A DNA stretch of 64,000 nt from M3007 sp046329435 (GCA_046329435.1 JAXLUR010000003.1:62001-126000), one strand, 5' to 3'. Shown: positions 36,337-45,262, counted from the first letter of the stretch. Translations and numbers: made by a program. The notes: generated from the letters alone by a model not told the origin.

Positions 36337-36981
36337 ATGCGCAACCAGGCCTATTTTTTCTTCCTCGTCAGCGCCGAGCAGGTAAATTTTGCCCGTCAGC
36401 TGGTATCTTTTTCACTCGATCACCACCGCATCCCGAACATCTGGGACGGCACCCGACATCAGGATCGAACGGCCGACCTGCGCACCACGGGCAGCCTCGG
36501 AGAAATTCTATTCGCCGATGCCTACGGCCTGCCGCGCCCCTTTCGCGCCTTCGGCGCCGATGACGGACAAGACCTCGGCCGCGATTTCGACCTTTGCGTC
36601 AACGGGCAGCACAAGTGCTTCGATATCAAAACCATGCGCAGAAAAACCAATCATTTCCGCCCCGACTACGTCCTCAACATTCCAGCCGCTCAGCTCAACC
36701 GGCCCGATTCGCTCACCGACAGTTATTTCCACATCAACCTGCATCAGCAGGCCGACGGACAGTTTGTCGGCACCTTTGTCGGGTTTGCCGACAAGGAGGA
36801 GATTCGCCGGGGCGCCATCGGGCAATTTCATGCTGCCGGCGCCACGCGTATCCGGGCCGACGGCAGCCGCTTTACCTTTTTTACCGATACCTACGAGATT
36901 GACCTGGGCGACCTCCTGACGCCCCCCTTGACAGACAGGATCAGGCAGTTGCCCGGCTTTGGCATTGGTCAAATGGGCTGA
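36337..36981 (+). CDS. Putative PD-(D/E)XK-fold nuclease-like protein
   Basis: 214 residues from ATG 36337 (a TTG at 36313 is an alternative). A restriction-endonuclease-like core is visible: GSLGEILFADAYG (Glu56), then GRDFDL (Asp83, Asp85), a short turn, and FDIKT (Asp96-x-Lys98). Together these give E...D...DxK. The C-terminal half has two beta-rich segments. No methyltransferase, toxin immunity or helicase partner is adjacent; it ends 3 bp before the convergent FAD enzyme gene. Nuclease activity is inferred only from the motif. Confidence 0.72.
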   Translation: MRNQAYFFFLVSAEQVNFARQLVSFSLDHHRIPNIWDGTRHQDRTADLRTTGSLGEILFADAYGLPRPFRAFGADDGQDLGRDFDLCVNGQHKCFDIKTMRRKTNHFRPDYVLNIPAAQLNRPDSLTDSYFHINLHQQADGQFVGTFVGFADKEEIRRGAIGQFHAAGATRIRADGSRFTFFTDTYEIDLGDLLTPPLTDRIRQLPGFGIGQMG

Positions 36982-36984
36982 CCG

Positions 36985-38565
36985 TCAGCCGACATAAACA
37001 GCAACCGACCGCGCCACTTTTTGCCCGTCGAGCGCTGCCGAAATGATACCGCCTGCGTATCCGGCGCCTTCTCCGCAGGGAAAAAGCCCCAGGGCATCGG
37101 GGTGCATCAGGGTGTCGGGGTCGCGCGGGATGCGCACCGGGGCGCTCGTACGGCTTTCGGTCGCCACCACGTTGGCTTCGGCAGTATAAAACCCGCGCAT
37201 AGTTTTGCCAAAACGGTCGAGCCCTTCGCGCAAACGCCGGTAGATCGCCGGCGGCAGCAATTCGAACAAGGGGGCCGGGTACAATCCGGGGATGTAGGAC
37301 GATGGCGGAAGACTGGCCGACAGTTTGCCCGCGATAAAATCGGGCAACCGCAGGGCAGGGCCTTTCTGGCTGCCGTCGCCGGCGGCAAAAAGGCCTTGTT
37401 CCACCTGTTGCTGAAATTCGAGCGCTGCAAACACGCCGTGTTGGCGAAAGGGCGCCAGGTCAGACAGTTCGACGGCCGTCACCATGCCGGAGTTGGCAAA
37501 CGGCGAGTCGCGCCGGCTCATACTCATGCCGTTGACGACGATTTCGCCCGGCGCCGTGGCTGCCGGCACGATCAGTCCGCCGGGGCACATGCAAAATGAA
37601 AACACGCCTCTGTCGGACACCTGGCAAACCAGGCTGTAACTGGCCGGCGGCAAGTGTTCGTCGCGCGGGTTTTGGCGGTACTGAATGCTGTCGATCAGCG
37701 GCTGCGGGTGTTCTACCCGTACGCCAAGCGCAAAAGGTTTGGCTTCGATGCGCAAGTGGCGGGCGTGAAGCAGGCGGTAAATATCGCGGGCCGAGTGGCC
37801 GGTAGCCAGCACGACGGCATCGGCCTGTAACTCTTCCGTACCGGCTTCGGAGGCCCCGATTATTTCGGCTGTCACGCCATGAATACGGCCGTCGCGCACC
37901 AAAACATCGGTAACAAAGCGGTTGAACAACACTTTCCCGCCGTAATGTTCGATGGTGGCGCGAATGTTTTGCACCACGCCGGGCAGTTTGTTGGAGCCGA
38001 TGTGCGGGTGAGCCTCGGCCAGAATGTCCGATTTGGCGCCGTGTTCGACGAGCAGACGAAGCGCTTTTTGCACGTCGCCGCGTTTGACGGAACGTGTGTA
38101 CAATTTGCCGTCGGAATACGTACCTGCGCCGCCTTCGCCGAAGCAGTAATTGGAGTGCGGATGCACAATGCCGAACTGCTGAATGTCGCGCAGGGCGCGT
38201 CGGCGGGTGCGGGCATCTTCGCCGCGATCGAGTACAATGGGCTGAATACCGTGTTCGAGCAGTTCGAGGGCGGCAAAATAACCGGCAGGGCCGGCGCCGA
38301 CGATGACGACTTTTTTACGGCCGTCAACGGGTCGAAACCCGTCGAGCAGGGCGGGCTCGGGTTCGTACAGTTCACCCGGGCCGTACACATCCGCCCGCAG
38401 GCGAAATACGGGATGCCGGCTGCGGGCGTCGAGCGACGATTTCAGTATCTGGAGATGGGCGATGGCCTCGGGTTTGAGGCCGGTTTGGCGGGCGGCCACT
38501 TGGCGCAATACCGTTTCATTGTGGCGGTCAGCCGGGGCGACGACGAGTTCGACGAGTGTGGGCAT
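36985..38565 (-). CDS. FAD-dependent dehydrogenase (COG2509-type)
   Basis: 526 residues, cytoplasmic. A small N-terminal alpha/beta domain precedes the Rossmann motif VIVGAGPAGYFAALEL (about 90-105). Further FAD contacts: FGEGGAGTYSDGKL and ADAVVLATGHSARD. The C-terminal block LFPCGEGAGYAGGIISAALD is the second FAD motif. This matches the conserved but uncharacterised NAD(P)/FAD-dependent dehydrogenases of COG2509. Substrate not known. It begins 67 bp from the end of the small secreted-protein gene, on the same strand. Confidence 0.9.
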   Translation of the reverse strand: MPTLVELVVAPADRHNETVLRQVAARQTGLKPEAIAHLQILKSSLDARSRHPVFRLRADVYGPGELYEPEPALLDGFRPVDGRKKVVIVGAGPAGYFAALELLEHGIQPIVLDRGEDARTRRRALRDIQQFGIVHPHSNYCFGEGGAGTYSDGKLYTRSVKRGDVQKALRLLVEHGAKSDILAEAHPHIGSNKLPGVVQNIRATIEHYGGKVLFNRFVTDVLVRDGRIHGVTAEIIGASEAGTEELQADAVVLATGHSARDIYRLLHARHLRIEAKPFALGVRVEHPQPLIDSIQYRQNPRDEHLPPASYSLVCQVSDRGVFSFCMCPGGLIVPAATAPGEIVVNGMSMSRRDSPFANSGMVTAVELSDLAPFRQHGVFAALEFQQQVEQGLFAAGDGSQKGPALRLPDFIAGKLSASLPPSSYIPGLYPAPLFELLPPAIYRRLREGLDRFGKTMRGFYTAEANVVATESRTSAPVRIPRDPDTLMHPDALGLFPCGEGAGYAGGIISAALDGQKVARSVAVYVG

Positions 38566-38632
38566 ATTGTGGTGGTCCCGTATTTATCGGGAAATTCACA
38601 GGGTATTTGGCAAAAAAGGCCAGGAAGTGCCT

Positions 38633-39055
38633 TTACTGTGGTTTGCGGGTCAGCGTTTTTTTATCGTCCGTCCAGATAAAACTGTCGGGTACGAAAATTT
38701 TGGCTTCGGGAATCTCGGTACAAACGCCGGCCGGGGTTTTGATGGGTTTGCGGTCGCGGTTTTTGGTGTAAATTTTCACGGCGTCGGGCGCCAGTGTGTC
38801 CATAGCCACGGCATAACGGCCTTCCTTGATGAGGTAATCGAGGATTTCGGGCGAAGCGAATGAAATTTTGACGTTGGTTTCGATCAGGATACTGCTGCCA
38901 CCCCAGGTATAGATGTCGTAGATATCGGCCAGGTCGAGCGCGACGCTTTTGACCGAATCCACTTCAAACACCTGGTACATGGTGCGTTCCATTTGTGCGC
39001 TGGCGCTGTGGCAGAAGGCCAGGCCGACGATCAGGGCGAAAAAACGAAGAGTCAT
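38633..39055 (-). CDS. Small secreted protein, paralogue of its upstream neighbour
   Basis: 140 residues from ATG 39055 (MTLRFFALIVGLAF signal peptide); a longer frame upstream lacks an export signal. The mature part resembles the neighbouring 142-residue protein: ALDLADIYDIYTW versus ALDLPGEVDLKVW, EGRYAVAM versus VGRYNLVS, and a final VP strand. This beta-strand pattern recalls surface GIN/adhesin-head-like or DUF4097-like beta-helix proteins, but too weakly for a name. Unlike its paralogue it has no Shine-Dalgarno. Confidence 0.72.
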   Translation of the reverse strand: MTLRFFALIVGLAFCHSASAQMERTMYQVFEVDSVKSVALDLADIYDIYTWGGSSILIETNVKISFASPEILDYLIKEGRYAVAMDTLAPDAVKIYTKNRDRKPIKTPAGVCTEIPEAKIFVPDSFIWTDDKKTLTRKPQ

Positions 39056-39126
39056 GGCAATAATTTCAGGGCAAAGTTCGGCAATGCAGCTTGTGTTTGG
39101 AAACAAACGCGTGTTTCATAAAAGAA

Positions 39127-39161
39127 TTATTGCCCGCCTGCTGACGCAGCACGGGCAATAA
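39127..39161 (-). terminator. Terminator after the upstream paralogue gene
   Basis: TTATTGCCCG/CGGGCAATAA outer stem (10 bp) with an inner TGCTG/CAGCA stem. Reading leftward it is followed by TTCTTTTATG. It ends the transcript of the gene at 39194-39622, separating it from its paralogue. Confidence 0.75.
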
Positions 39162-39193
39162 GTGACACGGGTGTAATAGAAGGCTTCTTTGCC

Positions 39194-39622
39194 TTATTTG
39201 TTCTTGGCGGCGGCCAACAATGCGGCATTGCGCATTTCGACCTCCATTTTTTTAGGCACGTACACGACAAAGGAGAGCGTTTCTTTCAAATCCTGGCCTT
39301 TGACCTTGACGGGCCGGTTCATGTTGGGGGCGAGGATGAGCAGGGCATCGCCTTCGGGTTTGGACACCAGGTTGTAGCGGCCCACGTTGGCCAGTTCGTT
39401 GAGCATGGCGTGGTTGGAGCCGTCGGGCAGGGAGACGCTGATCTCGATGCGCACGGTGGGATTGTCCCAGACCTTGAGGTCAACCTCGCCGGGCAGATCC
39501 AGCGCGAGAATTTGTTTTCCTTCTGTGTTGAAAGATTTGGAAAATGTCTTGCCGGAGTTCTGAGCGGCGACGGAACCTGAAAGGGCAAGGAGGAATAGAA
39601 ACATTGGAATTCGAGTCGTCAT
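39194..39622 (-). CDS. Small secreted protein with perfect Shine-Dalgarno
   Basis: 142 residues with a signal peptide (RIPMFLFLLALSGSVAAQ), then about 120 residues of alternating beta-strands ending with a Lys/Ala-rich tail. Paralogous to the next gene leftward (shared ALDL, GRY and rP-VK motifs). The message carries AGGAGGT six bases before the ATG, a feature almost absent elsewhere in this window. Function unknown; probably periplasmic or surface exposed. Confidence 0.75.
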   Translation of the reverse strand: MTTRIPMFLFLLALSGSVAAQNSGKTFSKSFNTEGKQILALDLPGEVDLKVWDNPTVRIEISVSLPDGSNHAMLNELANVGRYNLVSKPEGDALLILAPNMNRPVKVKGQDLKETLSFVVYVPKKMEVEMRNAALLAAAKNK

Positions 39623-39634
39623 GGCGAACCTCCT
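39623..39634 (-). promoter_or_regulatory. Perfect Shine-Dalgarno sequence
   Basis: On the minus strand AAAGGAGGTTCGCC directly precedes the ATG at 39622; AGGAGGT occupies 39634-39628, giving an optimal 6-nt spacing from GGAGG. In Bacteroidota the 16S anti-SD is normally sequestered, so such sites are rare and have been linked to special regulation. Confidence 0.8.
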
Positions 39635-39816
39635 TTTTTAGTTGCTTCAAAGTAAAGATTTATTTTTGGAAAAAGCAAGGTTTTAAGGAAATTTTATTTC
39701 AATTTTAATAACGCAAATCAATTTTCAAGGGTTGGGTAGAAGTTTGACTTTTTTGTAAATCCGACGTTTAACCACCCTTTTACTGTAATTTCGCCGGCTA
39801 AATTTTCACCCTGGCT

Positions 39817-41157
39817 ATGTCGCTCCGTTGTTGCGTTTTTACGGCTTTTTGGGTCGCCTTTTTGCTCCCTGAAATCGTTTTTTCACAGTCTTCCCTGCTC
39901 CAGTCAGGGCCTATGCTGGGCTACGCCGAGCAAAAGGAAGTGTTGCTCTGGGCCCAGACCAAAAAAGAGGCGACTGTCCAGTTCGATTACTGGGATCTTG
40001 AAAAACCGGCCGTCATTCACCGCACCGCAAAGGTCAGGACGGAAAAAGCCACCGCTTTTACGGCCAAATGCATCGCCGACGAGCTCGAACCTGGGCGCAG
40101 CTACGGCTACCTGCTTCGCATCAACGGCAAACGCGTCAAACTGCCCTACCCGACGACTTTCAAGACCCAAACGCTTTGGCAATGGCGCACCGATCCGCCC
40201 GCTTTCACCCTGGCCACCGGCAGTTGCTTCTACGTCAACGAAACGCCCTACGACCGGCCGGGCAAACCTTACGGGTCCGACTATCAGATCATGACCAGTC
40301 TGGCCAAAGAAAAACCCGACCTGATGCTGTGGCTGGGCGACAATACCTACACCCGCGAACCCGACTGGGCTACCCGCCTCGGCATGCTTCGCCGCTACAC
40401 CCACACCCGCTCCCTGCCCGAACTGCAACCCTTCCTCGCCAGCACCAACCACTACGCCATCTGGGACGACCACGACTATGGACCCGACGACAGCGACGGC
40501 AACTGGATCATGAAAGATACCTCCTGGGAGGTGTTCAAGGCATTCTGGGGTAACCCGAGTTACGGACTGCCGGGGCAAAAAGGCTGCACCACCTACTTCA
40601 AATACAACGACGTCGATTTCTTCCTGCTCGACGACCGGTATTTCCGCACCCCGAACTACTGCAAAACCTGTGAACGAACTCAACTGGGCGAAGAACAGCT
40701 CGAATGGCTGATCGGCTCGCTGGCCAACAGCCGGGCGCCGTTTAAGATCGTGGCAACGGGTGGTCAGGTGCTTACTACCAACCGCGCCAACGAGACCTAC
40801 ATCAACTTTTTCCCCGCCGAACGCGACACCTTGCTGGCGCGTATCGAACGGGAAAAAATCAAAGGAGTCATCTTTCTTACCGGCGACCGCCATTTTACCG
40901 AACTCAGCGCCATGAAAAACGCCAATGGCAACTGGGTGTACGACCTGACCGCATCGTCGCTCACCGCCGGTTCTTTTACCGAGGCAGCCACCAAAACCCA
41001 GAATGATTATCGCGTGGAAGGAACCGTCGTCGCACAGCACAACTACGCCTTGCTGCGTTTCAGTGGTCCGCGCACCGATCGACAGCTCGATATCAGCGTC
41101 CATGACGCCGACGGCCGCGAACTTTGGAAAAAAACAATCAAAGCCAGTGAATTGTAA
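39817..41157 (+). CDS. PhoD-family phosphatase/phosphodiesterase, secreted
   Basis: 446 residues. Signal peptide (about 1-24), a small N-terminal beta domain, then the metallophosphatase: ATGSCFY, LMLWLGDNTYTRE (metal Asp/Asn), YAIWDDHDYGPDDSDG (Asp-Asp-His-Asp), IVATGGQV and FLTGDRHFTEL. These are the PhoD/alkaline phosphatase D signatures; such enzymes bind Fe/Ca and cleave phosphomono- or diesters outside the cytoplasm. gpsA starts 26 bp later on the same strand, so a shared link to glycerol-phosphate metabolism is possible. Confidence 0.92.
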   Translation: MSLRCCVFTAFWVAFLLPEIVFSQSSLLQSGPMLGYAEQKEVLLWAQTKKEATVQFDYWDLEKPAVIHRTAKVRTEKATAFTAKCIADELEPGRSYGYLLRINGKRVKLPYPTTFKTQTLWQWRTDPPAFTLATGSCFYVNETPYDRPGKPYGSDYQIMTSLAKEKPDLMLWLGDNTYTREPDWATRLGMLRRYTHTRSLPELQPFLASTNHYAIWDDHDYGPDDSDGNWIMKDTSWEVFKAFWGNPSYGLPGQKGCTTYFKYNDVDFFLLDDRYFRTPNYCKTCERTQLGEEQLEWLIGSLANSRAPFKIVATGGQVLTTNRANETYINFFPAERDTLLARIEREKIKGVIFLTGDRHFTELSAMKNANGNWVYDLTASSLTAGSFTEAATKTQNDYRVEGTVVAQHNYALLRFSGPRTDRQLDISVHDADGRELWKKTIKASEL

Positions 41158-41183
41158 CCCTGCAACCGCCAACGCCCGCTATC

Positions 41184-42233
41184 ATGAAGTCACCGTTTAA
41201 CCCGGTCGGAGTTTTGGGAGCCGGCAGTTTCGGTACGGCCGTGGCCAATTTGCTGGCCTACAATGCCGACGTACTGCTGTTCAGCCGCAAACAGGAGACG
41301 GTGGAGGAGATCAACCGCACCCGCACCCATCTCGGCGTACCACTCTCGCCGCGGGTCACCGCGACGAGCGACCTGGAAGAACTGGCCCGGCGGTGTACGC
41401 TTATCTTCCCGATCGTCCCGTCCACCAGTTTCCGGCGTATGATGCAGGCGCTCGGCCCGTACCTGAGGCCACACCACATCATTATCCACGGCACCAAGGG
41501 CTTCGACCTGAAAGACATGGAAGAAGAAGACCTCAACCAAAGCGGCATCGTGGTGACCCGCGCCAACGTTCGCACCATGAGCGAAGTGGTGACGGAAGAG
41601 AGCAGCGTAGTGCGTGTCGGTTGTCTTTCAGGCCCCAATCTCGCCGCCGAGATCACTGCCGGCCAGCCAGCGGCTACCCTGGTGGGCAGCCGCTTCCGGG
41701 AAGTCATCCAGGCCGGGCAAACCGCCCTGAACAGCCAGCAATTTCATGTTTTCGGCTCGTACGATATGCTGGGCGCCGAACTGGCAGGCGCGCTGAAAAA
41801 CGTAGTGGCGCTTGGCTCCGGCATCCTGGGCGGGCTGGGGCTGGGGCGCAACATTCAGGGATTGCTTATTTCAAGGGGGCTGGCCGAAATGGTGTACTTC
41901 GGCAAGGCGCTGGGGGCATCCAGCCAGGCTTTTATCGGCGTAGCCGGCATCGGCGATCTGGTGGCCACTGCTACGAGCACCAACAGCCGCAATTATACCT
42001 TTGGCACAAGGCTTGCAAAAGGCGAGTCGGCTGCCGAGATCCGCGACAAAATGCCCGAACTGGCCGAAGGCGTCCGCACCCTGCGCATCGCCCGGCAGCT
42101 GGCACGGCAGTACAAATTGCACGTACCGATCACTTCCACCCTGTACAATGTTGTTTTTCAAGGGCTTCCGGTAGAAAAAGCCCTCGAATACCTGATGACT
42201 TATCCCTACGCCGTGGATGTCGACTTTTTATAA
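41184..42233 (+). CDS. gpsA: Glycerol-3-phosphate dehydrogenase [NAD(P)+]
   Basis: 349 residues, cytoplasmic. N-terminal Rossmann motif VGVLGAGSFGTAVANLL (about 8-24), FSRK cofactor-specificity turn, IIIHGTKGFD, and the substrate domain with SGPNLAAEI, ALKNVVALGSGILGGL (catalytic Lys) and GIGDLVATATSTNSRNYTFG. It reduces dihydroxyacetone phosphate to sn-glycerol-3-phosphate for phospholipid synthesis. Length fits the family (about 330-350). Follows the PhoD gene closely and probably shares its transcript. Confidence 0.96.
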   Translation: MKSPFNPVGVLGAGSFGTAVANLLAYNADVLLFSRKQETVEEINRTRTHLGVPLSPRVTATSDLEELARRCTLIFPIVPSTSFRRMMQALGPYLRPHHIIIHGTKGFDLKDMEEEDLNQSGIVVTRANVRTMSEVVTEESSVVRVGCLSGPNLAAEITAGQPAATLVGSRFREVIQAGQTALNSQQFHVFGSYDMLGAELAGALKNVVALGSGILGGLGLGRNIQGLLISRGLAEMVYFGKALGASSQAFIGVAGIGDLVATATSTNSRNYTFGTRLAKGESAAEIRDKMPELAEGVRTLRIARQLARQYKLHVPITSTLYNVVFQGLPVEKALEYLMTYPYAVDVDFL

Positions 42234-42374
42234 TCCCGCCTGCCGGCAGCCGCTCATGTCCTGTCGAAAACGGCCGCCGGCCGGTCAAAAATAAATTGTG
42301 TCGCGCCTTAACGCTGCGAATTCTCGCCGGCAGTGGCGTTTCAGCACTTACCTTTGCCTGCTATCTTTTATAAA

Positions 42375-43631
42375 ATGATCAATACGCCTGTCAACGCCGC
42401 GACATTACTCCAGGAAACAGAACAGTTTGTCGGTGCATTCTTTACCCAGAATATATCCAGGGAATTCATTTTCCACGACTGGGAACACACCCTCCAGACC
42501 GTAGCAGCCGTGCGCATGATCGGGGAAGGTTTTAACCTCGACGAACACGAAATGCTGCTGGTCCAGCTGGCCACCTGGTTTCACGATACTGGTTATTCCG
42601 AAGGACCCGAAGAACACGAAGAACGCAGCTGCGTCAACGCCGAAGCATTCCTCAAAGGGAAAATTCCGGACGCCGACCTGGAAACAATCAAAGGCTGTAT
42701 TCGCAGCACCAAAGTGCCCCAGCGCCCGACCTCCATCCTCGAGCAAATCATTTGCGACGCCGATCTGAGCCACCTGGGTATGGAAAGCTATTGGGACCGT
42801 ACCAGCCGCCTCCGACAGGAATTTACCCTGACGCGTAAACTCATTATGAGCGACTCCGAATGGGTCGATTTCGAACTGAACTTCCTTGTCAATCACGACT
42901 ACCATACAGCGATTGCCAGCGAACTTTTTAACAAAAGAAAAGCCAAGCACATTCAGCAATTGCTCAAGCAAAAACGCCGGCTCAATCCCGGCAAACCGCC
43001 GTCCGTACAGGAACTTGCCATGCTCGACGACAAAGAAAAGAGCACAGATTTTGACAAAATCCTGCGGGAAAGCGAAAACGAGCTCAAGATGGCCCGTTTC
43101 GGCAGGGGGGTGGAAACCATGTATCGCACCACTTACCGGACCCACACCAACCTGAGTTCGATGGCCGACAGCAAAGCCAACCTCATGCTTTCGGTCAATG
43201 CCATCGTGATCTCCATACTGGTCAGTAACCTGCTGCCCAAAATCCTCGAAAGCCAGGGCAAACTGCTTTTCCAGCTGATCGTCCCCACTGCTTTCCTGAC
43301 CCTGACCTGCCTGGGGTCCATGATTTTTGCCACCCTCAGCACCCGGCCCAAAATCACGGAAGGTAAAATTGACCGCGAAGCAATCCGCCAGCGAAAAGCC
43401 AACCTGCTGTTCTTCGGCAATTTTTACAACATGAAACTGGAGGAATTTCAATGGGGAGTCAATGAAATGCTGAAAGACTCGGAGTTTTTGTACAGCTCGA
43501 TGAGCCGCGACCTGTATTTCCTGGGTATCGTACTGGCCAAAAAATACCGCTACCTCAGCCTGTGCTACAATATTTTCATGTACGGACTGATTTCTTCCGT
43601 GCTGGCTTTTTCCGTCGCTTTCGCTTTGTAA
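42375..43631 (+). CDS. HD phosphohydrolase fused to a PycTM (DUF5706) membrane domain
   Basis: 418 residues. The N-terminal HD domain (about 25-200) keeps its metal ligands: His38, the WFHDTGY His70-Asp71 pair, and Asp130 in CDADLSHLG. A coiled-coil-like charged linker leads to a C-terminal module at 245-418 with ADSKANLMLSVNAIVIS, two close membrane helices (about 271-290 and 302-321) and a third at the extreme C-terminus. This is the PycTM architecture used by Pycsar phage-defence effectors. No cyclase gene is adjacent. Possibly a nucleotide-controlled membrane protein; the natural substrate is unknown. Confidence 0.88.
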   Translation: MINTPVNAATLLQETEQFVGAFFTQNISREFIFHDWEHTLQTVAAVRMIGEGFNLDEHEMLLVQLATWFHDTGYSEGPEEHEERSCVNAEAFLKGKIPDADLETIKGCIRSTKVPQRPTSILEQIICDADLSHLGMESYWDRTSRLRQEFTLTRKLIMSDSEWVDFELNFLVNHDYHTAIASELFNKRKAKHIQQLLKQKRRLNPGKPPSVQELAMLDDKEKSTDFDKILRESENELKMARFGRGVETMYRTTYRTHTNLSSMADSKANLMLSVNAIVISILVSNLLPKILESQGKLLFQLIVPTAFLTLTCLGSMIFATLSTRPKITEGKIDREAIRQRKANLLFFGNFYNMKLEEFQWGVNEMLKDSEFLYSSMSRDLYFLGIVLAKKYRYLSLCYNIFMYGLISSVLAFSVAFAL

Positions 43632-43666
43632 ATGACACAACCTGAATAGCATAAACCTTCGCGCAC

Positions 43667-44386
43667 ATGCCGGCTCTCGTCATCATCCCCACTTACAACG
43701 AACGCGAAAACATCGAAGCGATCATCGGCGCGGTATTTGCCCTGGCGGAGCCTTTTCACATCCTGATTGTTGACGACGGCTCGCCCGACGGCACAGCCGA
43801 CATCGTTAAAAACCTGCAGCAGCGCTGGCCGGAACGGCTGCACCTGCTCGAGCGCAAGGGCAAACTCGGGTTGGGCACCGCCTATATTGCGGGTTTCCGC
43901 TGGGGAATGGAGCGGGACTACAATTACTATTTCGAGATGGACGCCGACTTTTCGCACAACCCAGAAGACCTGCCGCGCCTGCTGCACGCCTGCCGTGAAG
44001 AAGGCGCCGACGTGGCCATCGGGTCGCGCTACTGCGTCGGGGGGCATGTGCAGAACTGGCCGTTCGACCGAATCTTTTTGTCGAGAGGCGCCTCCTTTTA
44101 CGCTTCGCTCATCTTGTGGATGCATGTGAGCGACCCCACGGCGGGCTTCATTTGCTATCGCCGCAAAGTACTGGAAACCATGGACTTGAATAAAATCCGT
44201 TTCATCGGCTATGCCTTCCAGATCGAGATGAAATACGCCGCCTATTCTCTGGGCTTTACCCTTCGCGAAGTGCCGATCACGTTCAAGGACCGCGAAAAAG
44301 GCGTGTCGAAAATGTCTTTGAAAATCATCCGCGAGGCCATGCTCGGCGTTTTGCAAATGCGCGGGCGGCGCTACGGAAAACCCTGA
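43667..44386 (+). CDS. Polyprenol-phosphate mannosyltransferase-like GT2
   Basis: 239 residues, GT-A fold glycosyltransferase 2. Seen: IIPTYNERENIEAI (nucleotide-binding start), VDDGSPDGTAD, the DxD-like metal motif EMDADFSHNP, and the C-terminal ITFKDREKGVSKMSLKIIRE block typical of dolichol/polyprenol-phosphate mannose synthases. It lacks C-terminal membrane helices, as in the short DPM1-type enzymes. It would load mannose onto a lipid carrier that GT-C enzymes such as the TMTC-like protein 0.9 kb away could use. That link is inference. Confidence 0.92.
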   Translation: MPALVIIPTYNERENIEAIIGAVFALAEPFHILIVDDGSPDGTADIVKNLQQRWPERLHLLERKGKLGLGTAYIAGFRWGMERDYNYYFEMDADFSHNPEDLPRLLHACREEGADVAIGSRYCVGGHVQNWPFDRIFLSRGASFYASLILWMHVSDPTAGFICYRRKVLETMDLNKIRFIGYAFQIEMKYAAYSLGFTLREVPITFKDREKGVSKMSLKIIREAMLGVLQMRGRRYGKP

Positions 44387-44397
44387 CAGACAGCCTT

Positions 44398-45171
44398 TTA
44401 TTTTTTCTTTTTTAACCACTCCCGGTCATCTGCCGCGAGGGAGGCGCCTCTTCGTTCGGCTTCCTCATAGTCGGCGCGTGCGGCTTTTTTGTGCCCTGCC
44501 TGGGCGTGTGCCCGGGCACGCTCCAGAAAATAGAGGCCGGGAGCATCGGGGTTGAGCGCGATGGCGCGATTCAGGTCGTCGAGCGCGAGCCGTGACTGCG
44601 ACAGCGTACGGTGCAGCATGCCGCGTTCGTAGAGTAATTCTTCGCTGTCCGGCTTGCGGTCAAGGTAGCGACTCAGGTCGTCAATAGCCAGCGCATACTC
44701 GCCCGTGTTGGTGTAAAGCAGCGACCTGTTCAAATAGGCGTTGAGGTTTTCAGGGTTCAGCAAGACAGCGGCATTCAGGTCTTCCAGGCATTTTTCAAAA
44801 TTGCCCTGCACGCCAAAAACAGCGGCGCGATTGGACATTGCCTCTGATTTGATGGTATCGTTGTGCGCTGCACGGATAGACACATTGTAGTCGGCAAGAG
44901 CCAGGGCCAGCAGGGTGTCGGCCTCATGGTCGTAACGGCCCGACATGGCCATGTCAAAATAGGTTTTGCCGCGGCTGTTGTACAAATCGGCGTCGTCGGC
45001 ATAAAGGCTGACAGCCCTCGACAGGAGGCGCAAAGACGTTTCGTAATAACCCAGTTTGCGGGCATCGGCAGCCTGGTCCCAGAGTATGTTTTTCAGGCTG
45101 TCATTGTCGGTGTTTTGGGCAAACAAGGTGCCGGCAGAGGAAAAAAGAAAGAGCAGAAGGACCGATTTCAT
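44398..45171 (-). CDS. Secreted TPR protein, duplicate of the TMTC-like TPR region
   Basis: 257 residues: signal peptide (about 1-18) and about six TPR units. The stretch from NSRGKTYFDMAMSG to the end aligns without large gaps to the C-terminal TPR part of the downstream-numbered gene (NSRGKTYFDMAMSG, LNRSL, YERGML, LERARA all shared). So this is a partial duplication of that domain that gained its own export signal. Probably a periplasmic or surface scaffold protein. Located 91 bp beyond its parent gene, same strand. Confidence 0.85.
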   Translation of the reverse strand: MKSVLLLFLFSSAGTLFAQNTDNDSLKNILWDQAADARKLGYYETSLRLLSRAVSLYADDADLYNSRGKTYFDMAMSGRYDHEADTLLALALADYNVSIRAAHNDTIKSEAMSNRAAVFGVQGNFEKCLEDLNAAVLLNPENLNAYLNRSLLYTNTGEYALAIDDLSRYLDRKPDSEELLYERGMLHRTLSQSRLALDDLNRAIALNPDAPGLYFLERARAHAQAGHKKAARADYEEAERRGASLAADDREWLKKKK

Positions 45172-45262
45172 GGTTGTATTTTGGGAGAAAATCCGCGGCC
45201 GGCCGGTTTCGTTACCAGTCGGCCGCAGTATGTTTCAAACGTTTTATGCCCGGAAAAGTCGC

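Noticed and set aside
42240..42249. CTGCCGGCAG palindrome after gpsA
   Set aside because: 10-bp self-complementary sequence with no loop and no T-tract; not a convincing terminator or operator.
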